Positions 33,900-42,288 of a stretch of DNA of 64,000 nt are shown here, one piece after another. The DNA is from a candidate division FCPU426 bacterium (GTDB taxonomy: Bacteria > Oederibacteriota > Muellerivitia > Muellerivitales > Muellerivitaceae): the NCBI GenBank assembly GCA_027452205.1, contig DAIDGV010000002.1, forward strand, positions 30,759 to 94,758. The letters are read 5' to 3'. The translations under genes and the position numbers were made by a program. Each line of letters opens with the position of its first letter. The first letter of the stretch is position 1. Under the pieces are notes generated by a model. The model was not told the DNA's origin. It was given only the letters and a program-made list of their open reading frames with translations, and searched no databases.

Positions 33900-34988
33900 A
33901 TGAAAAAGACCATTTACATTTTTAGCGTTTTTTTCCTGGTTTCAGCCGCTATCGCCTGGGCCGAGCCCCGGGGTGGTGGTGGTTTTGGTGGCGGGGGTTC
34001 TGATTCCGGTGGAGGTTCCGGTTTTAGCGGAAATTCCGGTTTTAGTGGTGGCTCTGGCTTTAGTGGAAGGTCTGGTTCCAGCGGTGGTTCCGGTTTTCGT
34101 GGGAATTCCGGGTTCTATAGCCGCCCTTCTTCCTCGTCCCAATTCCGCAGGATGGGGATCCGCACGGTCCCTCATTACAGCAATGGTTCCTATTTATTCC
34201 GGGGCTCAAATCGTTCTATGGGGTTGCCGGTCTATGGGCCGCGGGGAGGGACCTTCCGATCTTCTTTTGTATCGCCCCGGAGAATGAGTTCTTCTTTGGT
34301 CCGTAACAACATGGCGGCGGTGAACGATGTAGGTTTCCGGACGAGGATCGCTTCCTTGAACTCGCGCGAGAACATCGTAGGGCACTATTACTGGCACAAT
34401 TACAATGGCCGTAACTTTTGCCATTATTACGACCGTTGGGGCTGCAATTGGTACGGTTGGAATTGTGGCAATAGTTTCTATTGGTCTTGTTGGTGGGGGA
34501 ATTACTGGTGGTGGTACGATCCGAACTATTACCGCTGGTGTTATTGGTATGACGGCTGGTGGTGGTGGCAAAACCCCGATGACACGACGAACACTTACGT
34601 TTACAACAACGGACAATATATCCCCGAGCAGCCCGCAGCCGATACCCAAGAGCAAGCGGCTCCGGAGCAATCGCAATCCTCGGCGGATGACGCCTCCGCC
34701 TATTCGACGGTGCCAGAGGAGGAAGATACCGCCGCGCAGCCCATCGCCATCAAAAGCTTCCGTAGCAAGGATGGCACTCGAACGGTCAGGTTGGCTGGCG
34801 ACTCCAATGACGCCTTTTTGGATGACACGAGTGGTCAAAGGACTTTCAAATCCAAGTATTTAGCTTCAGGGGTAACTGGAGTTCGATATTTGAAAGTGAA
34901 TGGCGGCTTGCATATCACTTTGACGATGAAGGATGGGACGACGGAGACTTATGATCGGGACGGGAATCAATTGTCGAACAATGAATAA
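33900..34988 (+). CDS. Secreted Gly-rich protein with extreme Trp/Tyr core (paralogue 1)
   Basis: 362 residues with a signal peptide (MKKTIYIFSVFFLVSAAIAWA) and a GGAGAGAGG ribosome binding site. Four regions follow: a Gly/Ser-rich repeat (GFSGNSGFSGGSG pattern); a basic region with QFRRMGIRTVP; a 65-residue core beginning HYYWHNYNGRNFCHYY in which I count 16 Trp, 13 Tyr, 2 Phe and 5 Cys; and an acidic linker leading to a beta-rich C-terminal domain (MKDGTTETYDRDGNQ). Core and C-terminal domain recur in the next gene. No known enzyme motif is present. A surface-coating, carbohydrate-binding, redox or oxidatively cross-linked matrix protein would fit, but this is speculation. Confidence 0.8.
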   Translation: MKKTIYIFSVFFLVSAAIAWAEPRGGGGFGGGGSDSGGGSGFSGNSGFSGGSGFSGRSGSSGGSGFRGNSGFYSRPSSSSQFRRMGIRTVPHYSNGSYLFRGSNRSMGLPVYGPRGGTFRSSFVSPRRMSSSLVRNNMAAVNDVGFRTRIASLNSRENIVGHYYWHNYNGRNFCHYYDRWGCNWYGWNCGNSFYWSCWWGNYWWWYDPNYYRWCYWYDGWWWWQNPDDTTNTYVYNNGQYIPEQPAADTQEQAAPEQSQSSADDASAYSTVPEEEDTAAQPIAIKSFRSKDGTRTVRLAGDSNDAFLDDTSGQRTFKSKYLASGVTGVRYLKVNGGLHITLTMKDGTTETYDRDGNQLSNNE

Positions 34989-34999
34989 CGGGGGCAGGT

Positions 35000-36127
35000 A
35001 TGAAAAAGCTTCTATTTCTGTCTTTGGTGATGGTCTTAATGCCTGGATTGATTCTTGCCCAAGACGAGAGAGAACGCCGGGGTGATGACGGTGGCAATGG
35101 CGAACACCATGAGAAGCAAGGGCACCGTAATTTCCGTCCTACCCGTCAACGTCCGGCCCGGTCCCGGGCGGTCCGCCATCAAGCGGTCAGCCCGCAATTC
35201 CGCAGCATGGGTGTTCGCAGTTTCCCCAAACCCATCGCCCGTAACCGTTTAATGGCGGTCGGTCGGGAACATTCCTCTATCGCTTTTCCCAATCGGGGTC
35301 CTAATGGCGTGTCGATCCACGCCAATGTCATCGCCCGGACCAATTTCAGCAGCAATGTCCTGGTCCGCAACCACATGACGGTCATCAACGCGCCGGCCTT
35401 CCGGGCCAATATCGTCAATTATTGCGGTCGTGAGACCGTGGTAAACCACTATTATTGGCACACTTATAATGGCTTTAACTTCTGCCATTATTACGATCCC
35501 TGGGGATATCACTGGTACGGCTGGTACTTGGGCAATGCCTACTTTTGGACGCGCTGGTACAACAGCCATTATTGGTGGTATGACCCGGCCTATTACCGCT
35601 GGTGCTATTGGCACGACGGGGCTTGGTGGTGGCAGGCCCCGAACACGACCACGATCTATGTCTATAACAATGGCAATTATGTTTCTTCCAACGCTCCGGC
35701 CGGCGCGAGCGCGGCTCCGCCAGCCTCGAACGTCAAAAGCGCAGACTATTTCAATGGCGACAGCAGTCGGGAAGTGCGGGTGGTGGAGGGAGGCGACGCT
35801 TTCCTGTACGACATCTCGGGCGACAATGCCTTCAAACCCATTTTCCTGGGTTCGAACGTGACGGATGTAAAATTCTCGAACCCGAAGAACGGTGGGTCCT
35901 CGCAGATACTGCTAATGTTGAAGGATGGCAGTTTCTCGACCTTTGACGCGGATGGGAACCCTATTGGCGGCAGCGGTAATTCCGGGGCTATGAGCGGCCC
36001 CGCCCCCGGCGACGACCAGGGCCAAGATGCCCAGGTCCCGGCCAATGGGCCGAACCCAGGTACGGCTCCTCAACCGCCTCCTTCGGGGGCTAATCCTCCG
36101 TCCAATCCTCCCGATCAGGGGAATTAA
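35000..36127 (+). CDS. Secreted protein with extreme Trp/Tyr core (paralogue 2)
   Basis: 375 residues starting 11 bases after the previous gene, with a signal peptide (MKKLLFLSLVMVLMPGLILA). The Gly-rich repeat of its neighbour is replaced by a basic, Arg/His-rich segment (FRPTRQRPARSRAVRHQ). The 65-residue aromatic core aligns without gaps with the first paralogue: 44 of 65 positions identical by hand count, including NFCHYYD, WYGW and YYRWCYW; here it has 13 Trp, 15 Tyr, 3 Phe and two Cys. The C-terminal domain (AFLYDISGDNAFKPIFLGSNVTDV) also matches, and then a Pro/Gly/Asn-rich tail is added. The pair is a tandem duplication whose outer parts diverged. Function unknown. Confidence 0.8.
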   Translation: MKKLLFLSLVMVLMPGLILAQDERERRGDDGGNGEHHEKQGHRNFRPTRQRPARSRAVRHQAVSPQFRSMGVRSFPKPIARNRLMAVGREHSSIAFPNRGPNGVSIHANVIARTNFSSNVLVRNHMTVINAPAFRANIVNYCGRETVVNHYYWHTYNGFNFCHYYDPWGYHWYGWYLGNAYFWTRWYNSHYWWYDPAYYRWCYWHDGAWWWQAPNTTTIYVYNNGNYVSSNAPAGASAAPPASNVKSADYFNGDSSREVRVVEGGDAFLYDISGDNAFKPIFLGSNVTDVKFSNPKNGGSSQILLMLKDGSFSTFDADGNPIGGSGNSGAMSGPAPGDDQGQDAQVPANGPNPGTAPQPPPSGANPPSNPPDQGN

Positions 36128-36135
36128 GGTTTGGG

Positions 36136-36372
36136 TCAGCTGACCTCTTTTTGGACGTCGGCGAAGCGGGGATTGATCAGAATCTTGCCCTCGATCTCCA
36201 AGGTGGGGATGACCCTTTTGCCATTGGTATAGCCCATCATGGTGGCGTAATCAGCGGCATTCTGTTCGATATCCCGTTCTTCATAAAGGATACCGTTGTC
36301 CCGTAGTTGGTTTTTCAGGTTCCGGCAATCGCCGCACCAAGAAGTGGTATACATAACGATCTTTTTGGACAT
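36136..36372 (-). CDS. Glutaredoxin-like protein (CGDC active site)
   Basis: A 78-residue protein from the ATG at 36372, preceded by AAAGGAG; the frame is open further upstream but with no ribosome binding site. It reads KIVMYTTSWCGDCRNLKNQLRDNGILYEERDI, then VIPTLEIEGKILINPRF. This is a glutaredoxin fold with an active site CGDC, cis-Pro in VIPT and the C-terminal substrate-binding patch. The CGDC variant with the YTTSWC context is closest to mycoredoxin/NrdH-type proteins. Reductant (glutathione, another thiol or thioredoxin reductase) cannot be told from sequence. Divergent from the dienelactone hydrolase gene. Confidence 0.88.
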   Translation of the reverse strand: MSKKIVMYTTSWCGDCRNLKNQLRDNGILYEERDIEQNAADYATMMGYTNGKRVIPTLEIEGKILINPRFADVQKEVS

Positions 36373-36407
36373 GGTTGGCTCCTTTCCCTGTATTAAAGGT
36401 CCGCCAC

Positions 36408-36437
36408 TTGTCTTTTTCCAGCCCTTTTGACTATAAA
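36408..36437 (+). promoter_or_regulatory. Sigma-70-type promoter for the dienelactone hydrolase gene
   Basis: TTGTCT (36408-36413), 18-base spacer, TATAAA (36432-36437), with the start ATG 36 bases downstream. Two hexamer mismatches in the -35, one in the -10. Confidence 0.45.
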
Positions 36438-36472
36438 AAAGACGCTGCTCAATCTGGGGAGAAGGAGTTGCT

Positions 36473-37246
36473 ATGCGTTCATGGCTCTTGATGTTGGCTT
36501 TGATCCTGACAGTCGGTCCAGTTTTCGCTAAGGTCGTGACCAAGACGGTGGAATATAAGGACGGGAACCAGACCCTCGCGGGATATCTGGCCTATGACGA
36601 CTCTATCCAAGGCAAGCGTCCCGGTGTGCTGGTACTGCATGAATGGAATGGATTGGGCCACTACATCCAATGGCGCGCCCGGGAAATGGCCCGGCTGGGT
36701 TATGTGGCTTTCGCCGCGGATATTTACGGCAAGAATGTCCACCCTTCCAACCCGGATGAGTTCAAGAAAGAATCGGGGAAGTATTACGCCGATCGTCCGT
36801 TGATGCGCTCGCGGGTCCAAGCGGCGTTGAGCCAATTGACCCAAAACCCAATGGTGGATACCGCTAAGATCGCGGCGATCGGTTATTGTTTCGGTGGCGC
36901 GGTTGCCCTGGAGTTGGGACGCACCGGAGCGCCCCTGTTGGGTATCGTAACGGTTCATGGCGGCTTAGCCGACCCGATCCCCGCAGATGACGCAAACATC
37001 AAAGCGAAAGTGCTCATTCTTCAAGGCGGTGACGACAAGTTCACGCTGGGGGACCTGCCCGCTTTGGAAAACAGCTTCAAGAGCAACAAAGTCGATTACC
37101 GGGTCGTCACTTATCCGGGGGCTGTTCACGGGTTCTCCAATCCCGACAACAAAGGAAGCATTCCCGGTATCCTTTACAATGAAAAGGCCGACAAGGCTTC
37201 CTGGAGAGAGATGGTGGATTTCCTCAAAAAGATATTCAATTCCTAA
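36473..37246 (+). CDS. Secreted dienelactone hydrolase family protein
   Basis: 257 residues with a signal peptide (MRSWLLMLALILTVGPVFA), so it acts in the periplasm, unlike classical cytoplasmic ClcD. The alpha/beta-hydrolase core has LVLHEWNGLGHYI, the nucleophile elbow GYCFGGAVAL (Cys nucleophile), the acidic residue in LQGGDDKFTL and the catalytic His in AVHGFSNP. That Cys-Asp-His triad is typical of the family. Similar exported members occur in many environmental bacteria with unknown substrate, possibly small esters or lactones. An AAGGAG ribosome binding site precedes the start. Confidence 0.9.
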   Translation: MRSWLLMLALILTVGPVFAKVVTKTVEYKDGNQTLAGYLAYDDSIQGKRPGVLVLHEWNGLGHYIQWRAREMARLGYVAFAADIYGKNVHPSNPDEFKKESGKYYADRPLMRSRVQAALSQLTQNPMVDTAKIAAIGYCFGGAVALELGRTGAPLLGIVTVHGGLADPIPADDANIKAKVLILQGGDDKFTLGDLPALENSFKSNKVDYRVVTYPGAVHGFSNPDNKGSIPGILYNEKADKASWREMVDFLKKIFNS

Positions 37247-37258
37247 GACAGATCACCG

Positions 37259-37300
37259 AAAAGGCCCGGGGCGCTCAGCGCTTGCGGGCCTTTTTTATTT
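37259..37300. terminator. Bidirectional terminator between the hydrolase gene and mutY
   Basis: AAAAGGCCCG (37259-37268) pairs with CGGGCCTTTT (37285-37294) followed by T-rich sequence; the loop can also pair internally (GGCGCT/GCGCTT). It overlaps the final codons of mutY on the minus strand. Confidence 0.8.
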
Positions 37301-38399
37301 TGGGTAAAAGTTCTGTCTCTTGGAAATAAGAAGTGAGCACCCACTGACGCAGTTTGCCCTGGGCGCTGGAAAAGGGGAGTTTTTCCAATTCTGCGGATGT
37401 GACCCATTTGGCCGTACTGTTGATCCTTATTTCTTTTTTAGCCTTCGCGGCATACAAGCTCAAATGGATCTTGTGGTGAGTGATCTGATGTTTGACATCC
37501 TTGCGGGGTTTGGGTTCGGATTGGACACCGAACTCCTTTTCAAGGATCGAACGGGCTTCCTCGTGGGTCCTTCCTTCCGCGCTGGGGAATTCCCACATTC
37601 CTTTGAGCCATTTCTCCTCTTCGCTCCGCTTGCGAACGAAAAGTTTCCCCTTTTGGTCCACCAAAAGAGCGGCCATGGGTACCTCGACGGTCTTGGCGGC
37701 CTTGGCCATCTCGGGCAACTCATATTGGATGCCCCTTTGGGCCCCTTCGCAATGGGCATAAAGGGGACACAAGAGACATTGGGGTTGTTCAGGCAGGCAA
37801 ACCGTGGCGCCCAGTTCCATTAGGGCCTGGTTGAAGTCCCCGGGTCTTTTGGGGGGGAGGAGCTGACGGGCGATATCCCAAACCTTTTTGTGGTTCTCGC
37901 CGACTTTTAGGTTGCCCCTCAGGACGAAGAGCCTGGAAAAAACACGGATAACGTTGCCGTCCACCAGGGGTTCGGGTTTTTGGAAAGCGATGGAAAGAAC
38001 GGCGCCGGCGCTGTATTGGCCCACACCCGGCAGTTCGACTATCCCTTCGCGGGTCTGGGGCAAGTGGCCGTGGAAGTCCGCGATCACCTTTTGGGCGGCG
38101 GCTTGTAAGTTGCGGGCCCGGCGGTAATAGCCCAGGCCTTCCCACAGCTTCAGAACCTTTTCTTCCTTAGCCTTAGCCAGGGCGGACCAATTGGGCAATT
38201 CTTTCAAGAACCGTTCATAGTACGGAATGACGGTCTTTACTTGGGTTTGCTGGAGCATCATCTCGGAAACGAAGATGGCGTAGGGATCCTTCGTGCGGCG
38301 CCAGGGCAAGTCCCTTTTATATCGGTCGTACCATTCCAAAAGGGCTTTTTGGATGGCTTCGGCATGGAAGGCGGGGGTCTTTTGGTTCGATTTGGCCAT
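37275..38399 (-). CDS. mutY: A/G-specific adenine DNA glycosylase
   Basis: Removes adenine mispaired with 8-oxoguanine. The protein shows LPWRRTKDPYAIFVSEMMLQQTQVKTVIPYYERFL, the helix-hairpin-helix LPGVGQYSAGAVLSIAF with the conserved Asp in LVDGNVIRVFSR, and the [4Fe-4S] loop CLPEQPQCLLCPLYAHC with four cysteines. The C-terminal third is the NUDIX-like 8-oxoG recognition domain (FVRKRSEEEKWLKGMWEFPSAE). Length 374 is standard. The ATG at 38399 lies four bases from the next minus-strand gene, the cyclase-like one, which precedes it in transcription. Confidence 0.96.
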   Translation of the reverse strand: MAKSNQKTPAFHAEAIQKALLEWYDRYKRDLPWRRTKDPYAIFVSEMMLQQTQVKTVIPYYERFLKELPNWSALAKAKEEKVLKLWEGLGYYRRARNLQAAAQKVIADFHGHLPQTREGIVELPGVGQYSAGAVLSIAFQKPEPLVDGNVIRVFSRLFVLRGNLKVGENHKKVWDIARQLLPPKRPGDFNQALMELGATVCLPEQPQCLLCPLYAHCEGAQRGIQYELPEMAKAAKTVEVPMAALLVDQKGKLFVRKRSEEEKWLKGMWEFPSAEGRTHEEARSILEKEFGVQSEPKPRKDVKHQITHHKIHLSLYAAKAKKEIRINSTAKWVTSAELEKLPFSSAQGKLRQWVLTSYFQETELLPKIKKARKR

Positions 38400-38402
38400 G
38401 GG

Positions 38403-40184
38403 TCAGAGGAACCGTTCGATCTCGTAGGTAGCCAGCGGTTCTTTTTGTCCCGAGGTCATGAGGGGCCGGGCGGGCTTGGCGTGGGCCACGTCCTTGATCT
38501 TGTCGTAGGTTTCCTGGGTCAAAAGCACCTGGTCCGGAGCGGCCATGGCGCAAAGTTGTCCGACGGTCTCCAAAGGAACGCCGGTGATGCTGTAGTCATA
38601 ATATCGGTCCGAGCCTAAATTGCCCGAGACCACCGCGCCGGTGTGGATGCCGATGCCCAGGCTGAAGGCCGTGTGGCCTTTTTGGATGCGGGCAATGTTC
38701 ACCTCTTTGACCCGCTCTTGGATCTCCAAGGCGGCCTTGACCGCCCGTATCTCTTTGTCCTCGTGGGTAAAGGGCGCGCCCCAGACAGCGATAGCGGTAT
38801 CGCCCACGAACTTGTCGACCATTCCCTCATATTTGAAAACGGACTCGTTGATCAAGCTTAGGTATTGGTTCAGAACCTCGACGAGTACTTCGGGGGTCAT
38901 GTTCTGGCTTAAGGTGTTGAAACCCTTGATCTGGACCTGCAACAGGGTGCATTCCCGGCGTTCGCCCTTAAGGGCGAAGTAGTTCTTTTCGGCCAATATT
39001 TTTTGGGCGGCTTGGGGGGAAACTACCTTTCCCAGGACCAGGGAGACCCTTTCCTTATCCTTGAGCATCTGGACCATTCCATGGAGGGCTCGGGCTAGAT
39101 CGCCCCAATCATCGGGTCGGTGGATGGGCAGGGAAGCGTTCAGGTCACCGTCCTTCATCTTTTCCACTTGGCCGGTAATCTCCCTTAAAGGCGCGAGCAA
39201 GTCCATTACGTACCAAAGTCCGAGGGCGAGGACCAAAAGGATGAAAGCGACACTCCAACCCACTAAAGCCTTCGAGAAACTGCCTTCCACCGTGATGGAT
39301 TCGTGGATGGGTTGATAAATGAAGAAGTGCCCGCCCACGACCTGATCCAGGTCATTAATGGGGACGTCGTCCCACAAAAAGTTCTGGTTGTTCACGTTGA
39401 TCGAGGTATGGCGGGCGGCGAAAGCGGTCTTGTTCACATCCCCCATGGCGTTATCCGGGAAGGTTGAGTTCTGGACCTTGTTGTTGGCGTAAAAGGCCAC
39501 CTCGTTCTGGGTGATCACTTTGAGGCGCTGGAGTACTTCCGCGTTGAGTTTGATGCCTAAAAGAATGGCCCCGACAAACCGTTTCTTGTAGAGCACGGGG
39601 GAACACGCGGCCAAATAATATTGGTCGTTATAGGTAAAAAGCCCCATTTGGGTGGTCTTTTGGAAGGCTTCGGCAAAGCCGGGCCAATCGCGCACCGAAA
39701 AGAGAGTTGCGTGTTTAGACGCATGGTTCGTTCCGTCGCCGGATGTCGGCATGAGAGAACCCAGCGGGGCGATAGTAGGAGTCGAGAGAGGGTTATTGGA
39801 AAAGCGGGGCAGGTTGATGGTGTCGTAAAGCACGCCGCCATCCTTGTTGACCAGGACCAGGAGCGGTCGTTGAAGATAGGTGGAAAGGTCCTTGCCCAGC
39901 TGCCGGTATTGATCCAGGGTCATGGAGGAGTCCGCCAAACCCTTTTGCAGCCAATCCTTGTCGGTGGTATGGCCCAATTGGGTCAAAAGGATCTCATATT
40001 CCTCGTCCAGGGCGATCTTGAGAGCGGAAATGCTGCGGATCAGGGCGGATTCGGGATCATTGGTCACGACGGTTTTCAGGTGACTGGTGAAGACCCACTG
40101 ACTGATCCAGACATAAAGCAGGACGGGAATGACCAGAACGACCAATAGCTTGGCGGTGATCCAACCCCATTTGGCAAATTTCAT
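38403..40184 (-). CDS. Membrane sensor protein with degenerate class III adenylate cyclase domain
   Basis: 593 residues: N-terminal helix (LLVVLVIPVLLYVWISQWVF), a ~250-residue periplasmic sensor region of the double-Cache kind (LVLVNKDGGVLYDT ... DQYYLAACSPVLYKKRFVGAILLGI), second helix (VGWSVAFILLVLALGLWYVM), a HAMP domain, then a class III nucleotide cyclase homology domain. In that domain the first metal-binding Asp is replaced (LLQVQIKGF where FADIxGF is usual), while the second is kept (DKFVGDTAIAVWGAP). The usual VNxAxR segment reads LETVGQL, so the Asn and Arg that stabilise the transition state are Glu and Gln. The protein is therefore probably not a working cyclase but a sensor using the fold for binding or dimerisation. 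Confidence 0.8.
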   Translation of the reverse strand: MKFAKWGWITAKLLVVLVIPVLLYVWISQWVFTSHLKTVVTNDPESALIRSISALKIALDEEYEILLTQLGHTTDKDWLQKGLADSSMTLDQYRQLGKDLSTYLQRPLLVLVNKDGGVLYDTINLPRFSNNPLSTPTIAPLGSLMPTSGDGTNHASKHATLFSVRDWPGFAEAFQKTTQMGLFTYNDQYYLAACSPVLYKKRFVGAILLGIKLNAEVLQRLKVITQNEVAFYANNKVQNSTFPDNAMGDVNKTAFAARHTSINVNNQNFLWDDVPINDLDQVVGGHFFIYQPIHESITVEGSFSKALVGWSVAFILLVLALGLWYVMDLLAPLREITGQVEKMKDGDLNASLPIHRPDDWGDLARALHGMVQMLKDKERVSLVLGKVVSPQAAQKILAEKNYFALKGERRECTLLQVQIKGFNTLSQNMTPEVLVEVLNQYLSLINESVFKYEGMVDKFVGDTAIAVWGAPFTHEDKEIRAVKAALEIQERVKEVNIARIQKGHTAFSLGIGIHTGAVVSGNLGSDRYYDYSITGVPLETVGQLCAMAAPDQVLLTQETYDKIKDVAHAKPARPLMTSGQKEPLATYEIERFL

Positions 40185-40269
40185 GAGTTCCCTTGGGTCG
40201 CTAATTCGGAGGTGGTGCTCAACAAGGGCTCAATATATTACAGAACGAACTTGGGTGGAAGGGCGAGGC

Positions 40270-42288
40270 TTACTCGTAGCGCAGGGCCATGATCGGGCTC
40301 AAGCGGGAAGCCTTGTGGGCGGGCCAGATGCCGAAAAGGATGCCCACCAACGCCGAAAAACCGAAGGCCAAGAGCACGGAACTAGGGGTGACCACGGTGT
40401 TCCAACCGGCGAATTTTGAGACCAAAAGGGTGATGGACCATCCTAAAACGATGCCCATGGCGCCGCCCATGACGCTGACGGCGACCGATTCGATGAGGAA
40501 CTGGGAGAGGATGTCCAGCCGCCGCGCGCCGATGGCCTTGCGAAGGCCGATTTCCCGGGTGCGTTCGGTGACCGAGACCAGCATGATGTTCATGATGCCG
40601 ATACCGCCGACCAATAGAGAGATGGCGGCGATGGAGGAGAGGAGGATCGTCATGATCTGGGTGGAAGCGCTCAGGGTGGCCTGGATATCGGCCATGTTGC
40701 GTATCTGGAAGGCGCCGTCATTGCCCGGTAAGTTGGGAATATGCTTGAGCTTCATCATGAAGGCCTTCACCGCGTCGCCCGCAGGGCCGGTGTCGTCCGA
40801 GCTGTCGGCTTCCACGTCCACATAGTTTACATAGAGGCGTCCCAAGAGGCGGTACATGGCGGTGGTCACCGGCACCACGATGGCGTCGTCCCTGTCCATG
40901 AACCCATTGGAACCCTTGACCGGAAGGACGCCAATGACCTGGAAGTTCACCCGGTTGATCTTGATCCATTGGCCCACCGGGTTTGCGTTCTCGCCGAAAA
41001 GATTCTTGATGACGGTGATGCCCAAGAGACAGACCCGGTTTCTATGTTGAACGTCGTCCATGGTGAAGAAGCGGCCATAGATGGGTTGGTAGGACTTCAT
41101 CTCGGCGTAATTGGGAGTCGTCCCGGTCAGGGAGGTGTTCCAGTTCTTGTCGGCATAAGTCACCTGGACCTTGCTGGAGACCTCCGGAGCCACCCGCTTG
41201 ACCATTGGCACCGAGGCAATGGCGTCCACGTCCTGTAGGGTGATACGGCTGGTACCGCCCACGCCCTGTTGCACGCCGCCTACTTGTAGGGAACCGGGCA
41301 TGAGCATGATCAGGTTCGTGCCGAGGGAGGATAGTTGCTGTTCCAGGGACTTTTGGGCGCCGGTACCCACCGCCAGCATGGCGATGACCGCAGCCACACC
41401 GATCAGGATGCCCAAGACGGACAGCCCGGATCGGACCTTGTTGGCAATCAAGGCCCTAAAAGCTTGGCGGAAATAGGCGTTGAATTGACGCCATTGATAT
41501 TGGCGCCAACTGAAGTTGAAAGACCATTTCTTCTGGAGGTTTTCTTTGAGGGTGGGGCTTTCCACCTTGGCGGGCGCCGTTATGGTGGATTGAGGGTTCT
41601 CTACGTCGGATAGCACCTTTCCATCCTTCATGGTGACGATGCGCCGGGCGTGGGTGGCAATATCGGGTTCGTGGGTGACCAGCACGACGGTGATGCCGCT
41701 GGCGTTCATTTTGCCCAGGAAATCGATAACGTCCTCGGAACTTTTCGAGTCCAAATTACCCGTAGGCTCGTCGGCCAGGATGAGCTTGGGTTTGTTGATA
41801 AGGGCCCGGGCGATGGCTACCCGCTGCTGTTGGCCGCCGGAGAGCTCGTTGGGTTTGTGGTCCATTCGTTCGCCCAAACCTACCATTTCCAGCAGGCGCT
41901 TTGGGTCATCGTGCGGAAGGGAAGGGTCCGAGTAGAGCAGGGGCAAGGAAACTTGTTCAGTGGAAGAGGTTCGAGCCAAAAGGTTGAACATCTGAAAGAT
42001 GAACCCCAGGGTCTGGCTGCGGATGGCGGCGAGGTCATCTTCAACTAAAGTGGCGACCTCTCGTTCCATCAACTTGTAGGAGCCGGAAGTGGGAGTATCC
42101 AAAAGTCCCAAGATCTGGAGCATGGTCGATTTACCGGAACCTGACGCGCCCATGATGGCAACGAATTCTCCCGGCTCAATGGACAAGGATACGCCATTAA
42201 GCGCGCGTACTTCGGTGTCACCCATCTTATAGACCTTGTGGATGTCCTTGATCTCAATGATGGCCACGTTAGTGTTTCCCGCCACCAT
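40270..42288 (-). CDS. macB: MacB-type ABC transporter (ATPase fused to permease)
   Basis: 672 residues. Residues 1-235 are an ATPase of the LolD/MacB class: Walker A GASGSGKST, signature LSGGQQQR, Walker B ILADEPTGNLD, H-loop THEPD. A linker leads to a MacB/FtsX permease with one helix near residue 290 (VLGILIGVAAVIAMLAV), a ~220-residue periplasmic domain, and three C-terminal helices (IAAISLLVGGIGIMNIML, SVAVSVMGGAMGIVLGWSI, LLAFGFSALVGILFGIWPA). MacB proteins drive tripartite efflux without transporting across the inner membrane. It could start at ATG 42288 or GTG 42267, both overlapping or abutting the preceding gene. Third gene of the tolC-macA-macB operon. Confidence 0.92.
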   Translation of the reverse strand: MVAGNTNVAIIEIKDIHKVYKMGDTEVRALNGVSLSIEPGEFVAIMGASGSGKSTMLQILGLLDTPTSGSYKLMEREVATLVEDDLAAIRSQTLGFIFQMFNLLARTSSTEQVSLPLLYSDPSLPHDDPKRLLEMVGLGERMDHKPNELSGGQQQRVAIARALINKPKLILADEPTGNLDSKSSEDVIDFLGKMNASGITVVLVTHEPDIATHARRIVTMKDGKVLSDVENPQSTITAPAKVESPTLKENLQKKWSFNFSWRQYQWRQFNAYFRQAFRALIANKVRSGLSVLGILIGVAAVIAMLAVGTGAQKSLEQQLSSLGTNLIMLMPGSLQVGGVQQGVGGTSRITLQDVDAIASVPMVKRVAPEVSSKVQVTYADKNWNTSLTGTTPNYAEMKSYQPIYGRFFTMDDVQHRNRVCLLGITVIKNLFGENANPVGQWIKINRVNFQVIGVLPVKGSNGFMDRDDAIVVPVTTAMYRLLGRLYVNYVDVEADSSDDTGPAGDAVKAFMMKLKHIPNLPGNDGAFQIRNMADIQATLSASTQIMTILLSSIAAISLLVGGIGIMNIMLVSVTERTREIGLRKAIGARRLDILSQFLIESVAVSVMGGAMGIVLGWSITLLVSKFAGWNTVVTPSSVLLAFGFSALVGILFGIWPAHKASRLSPIMALRYE

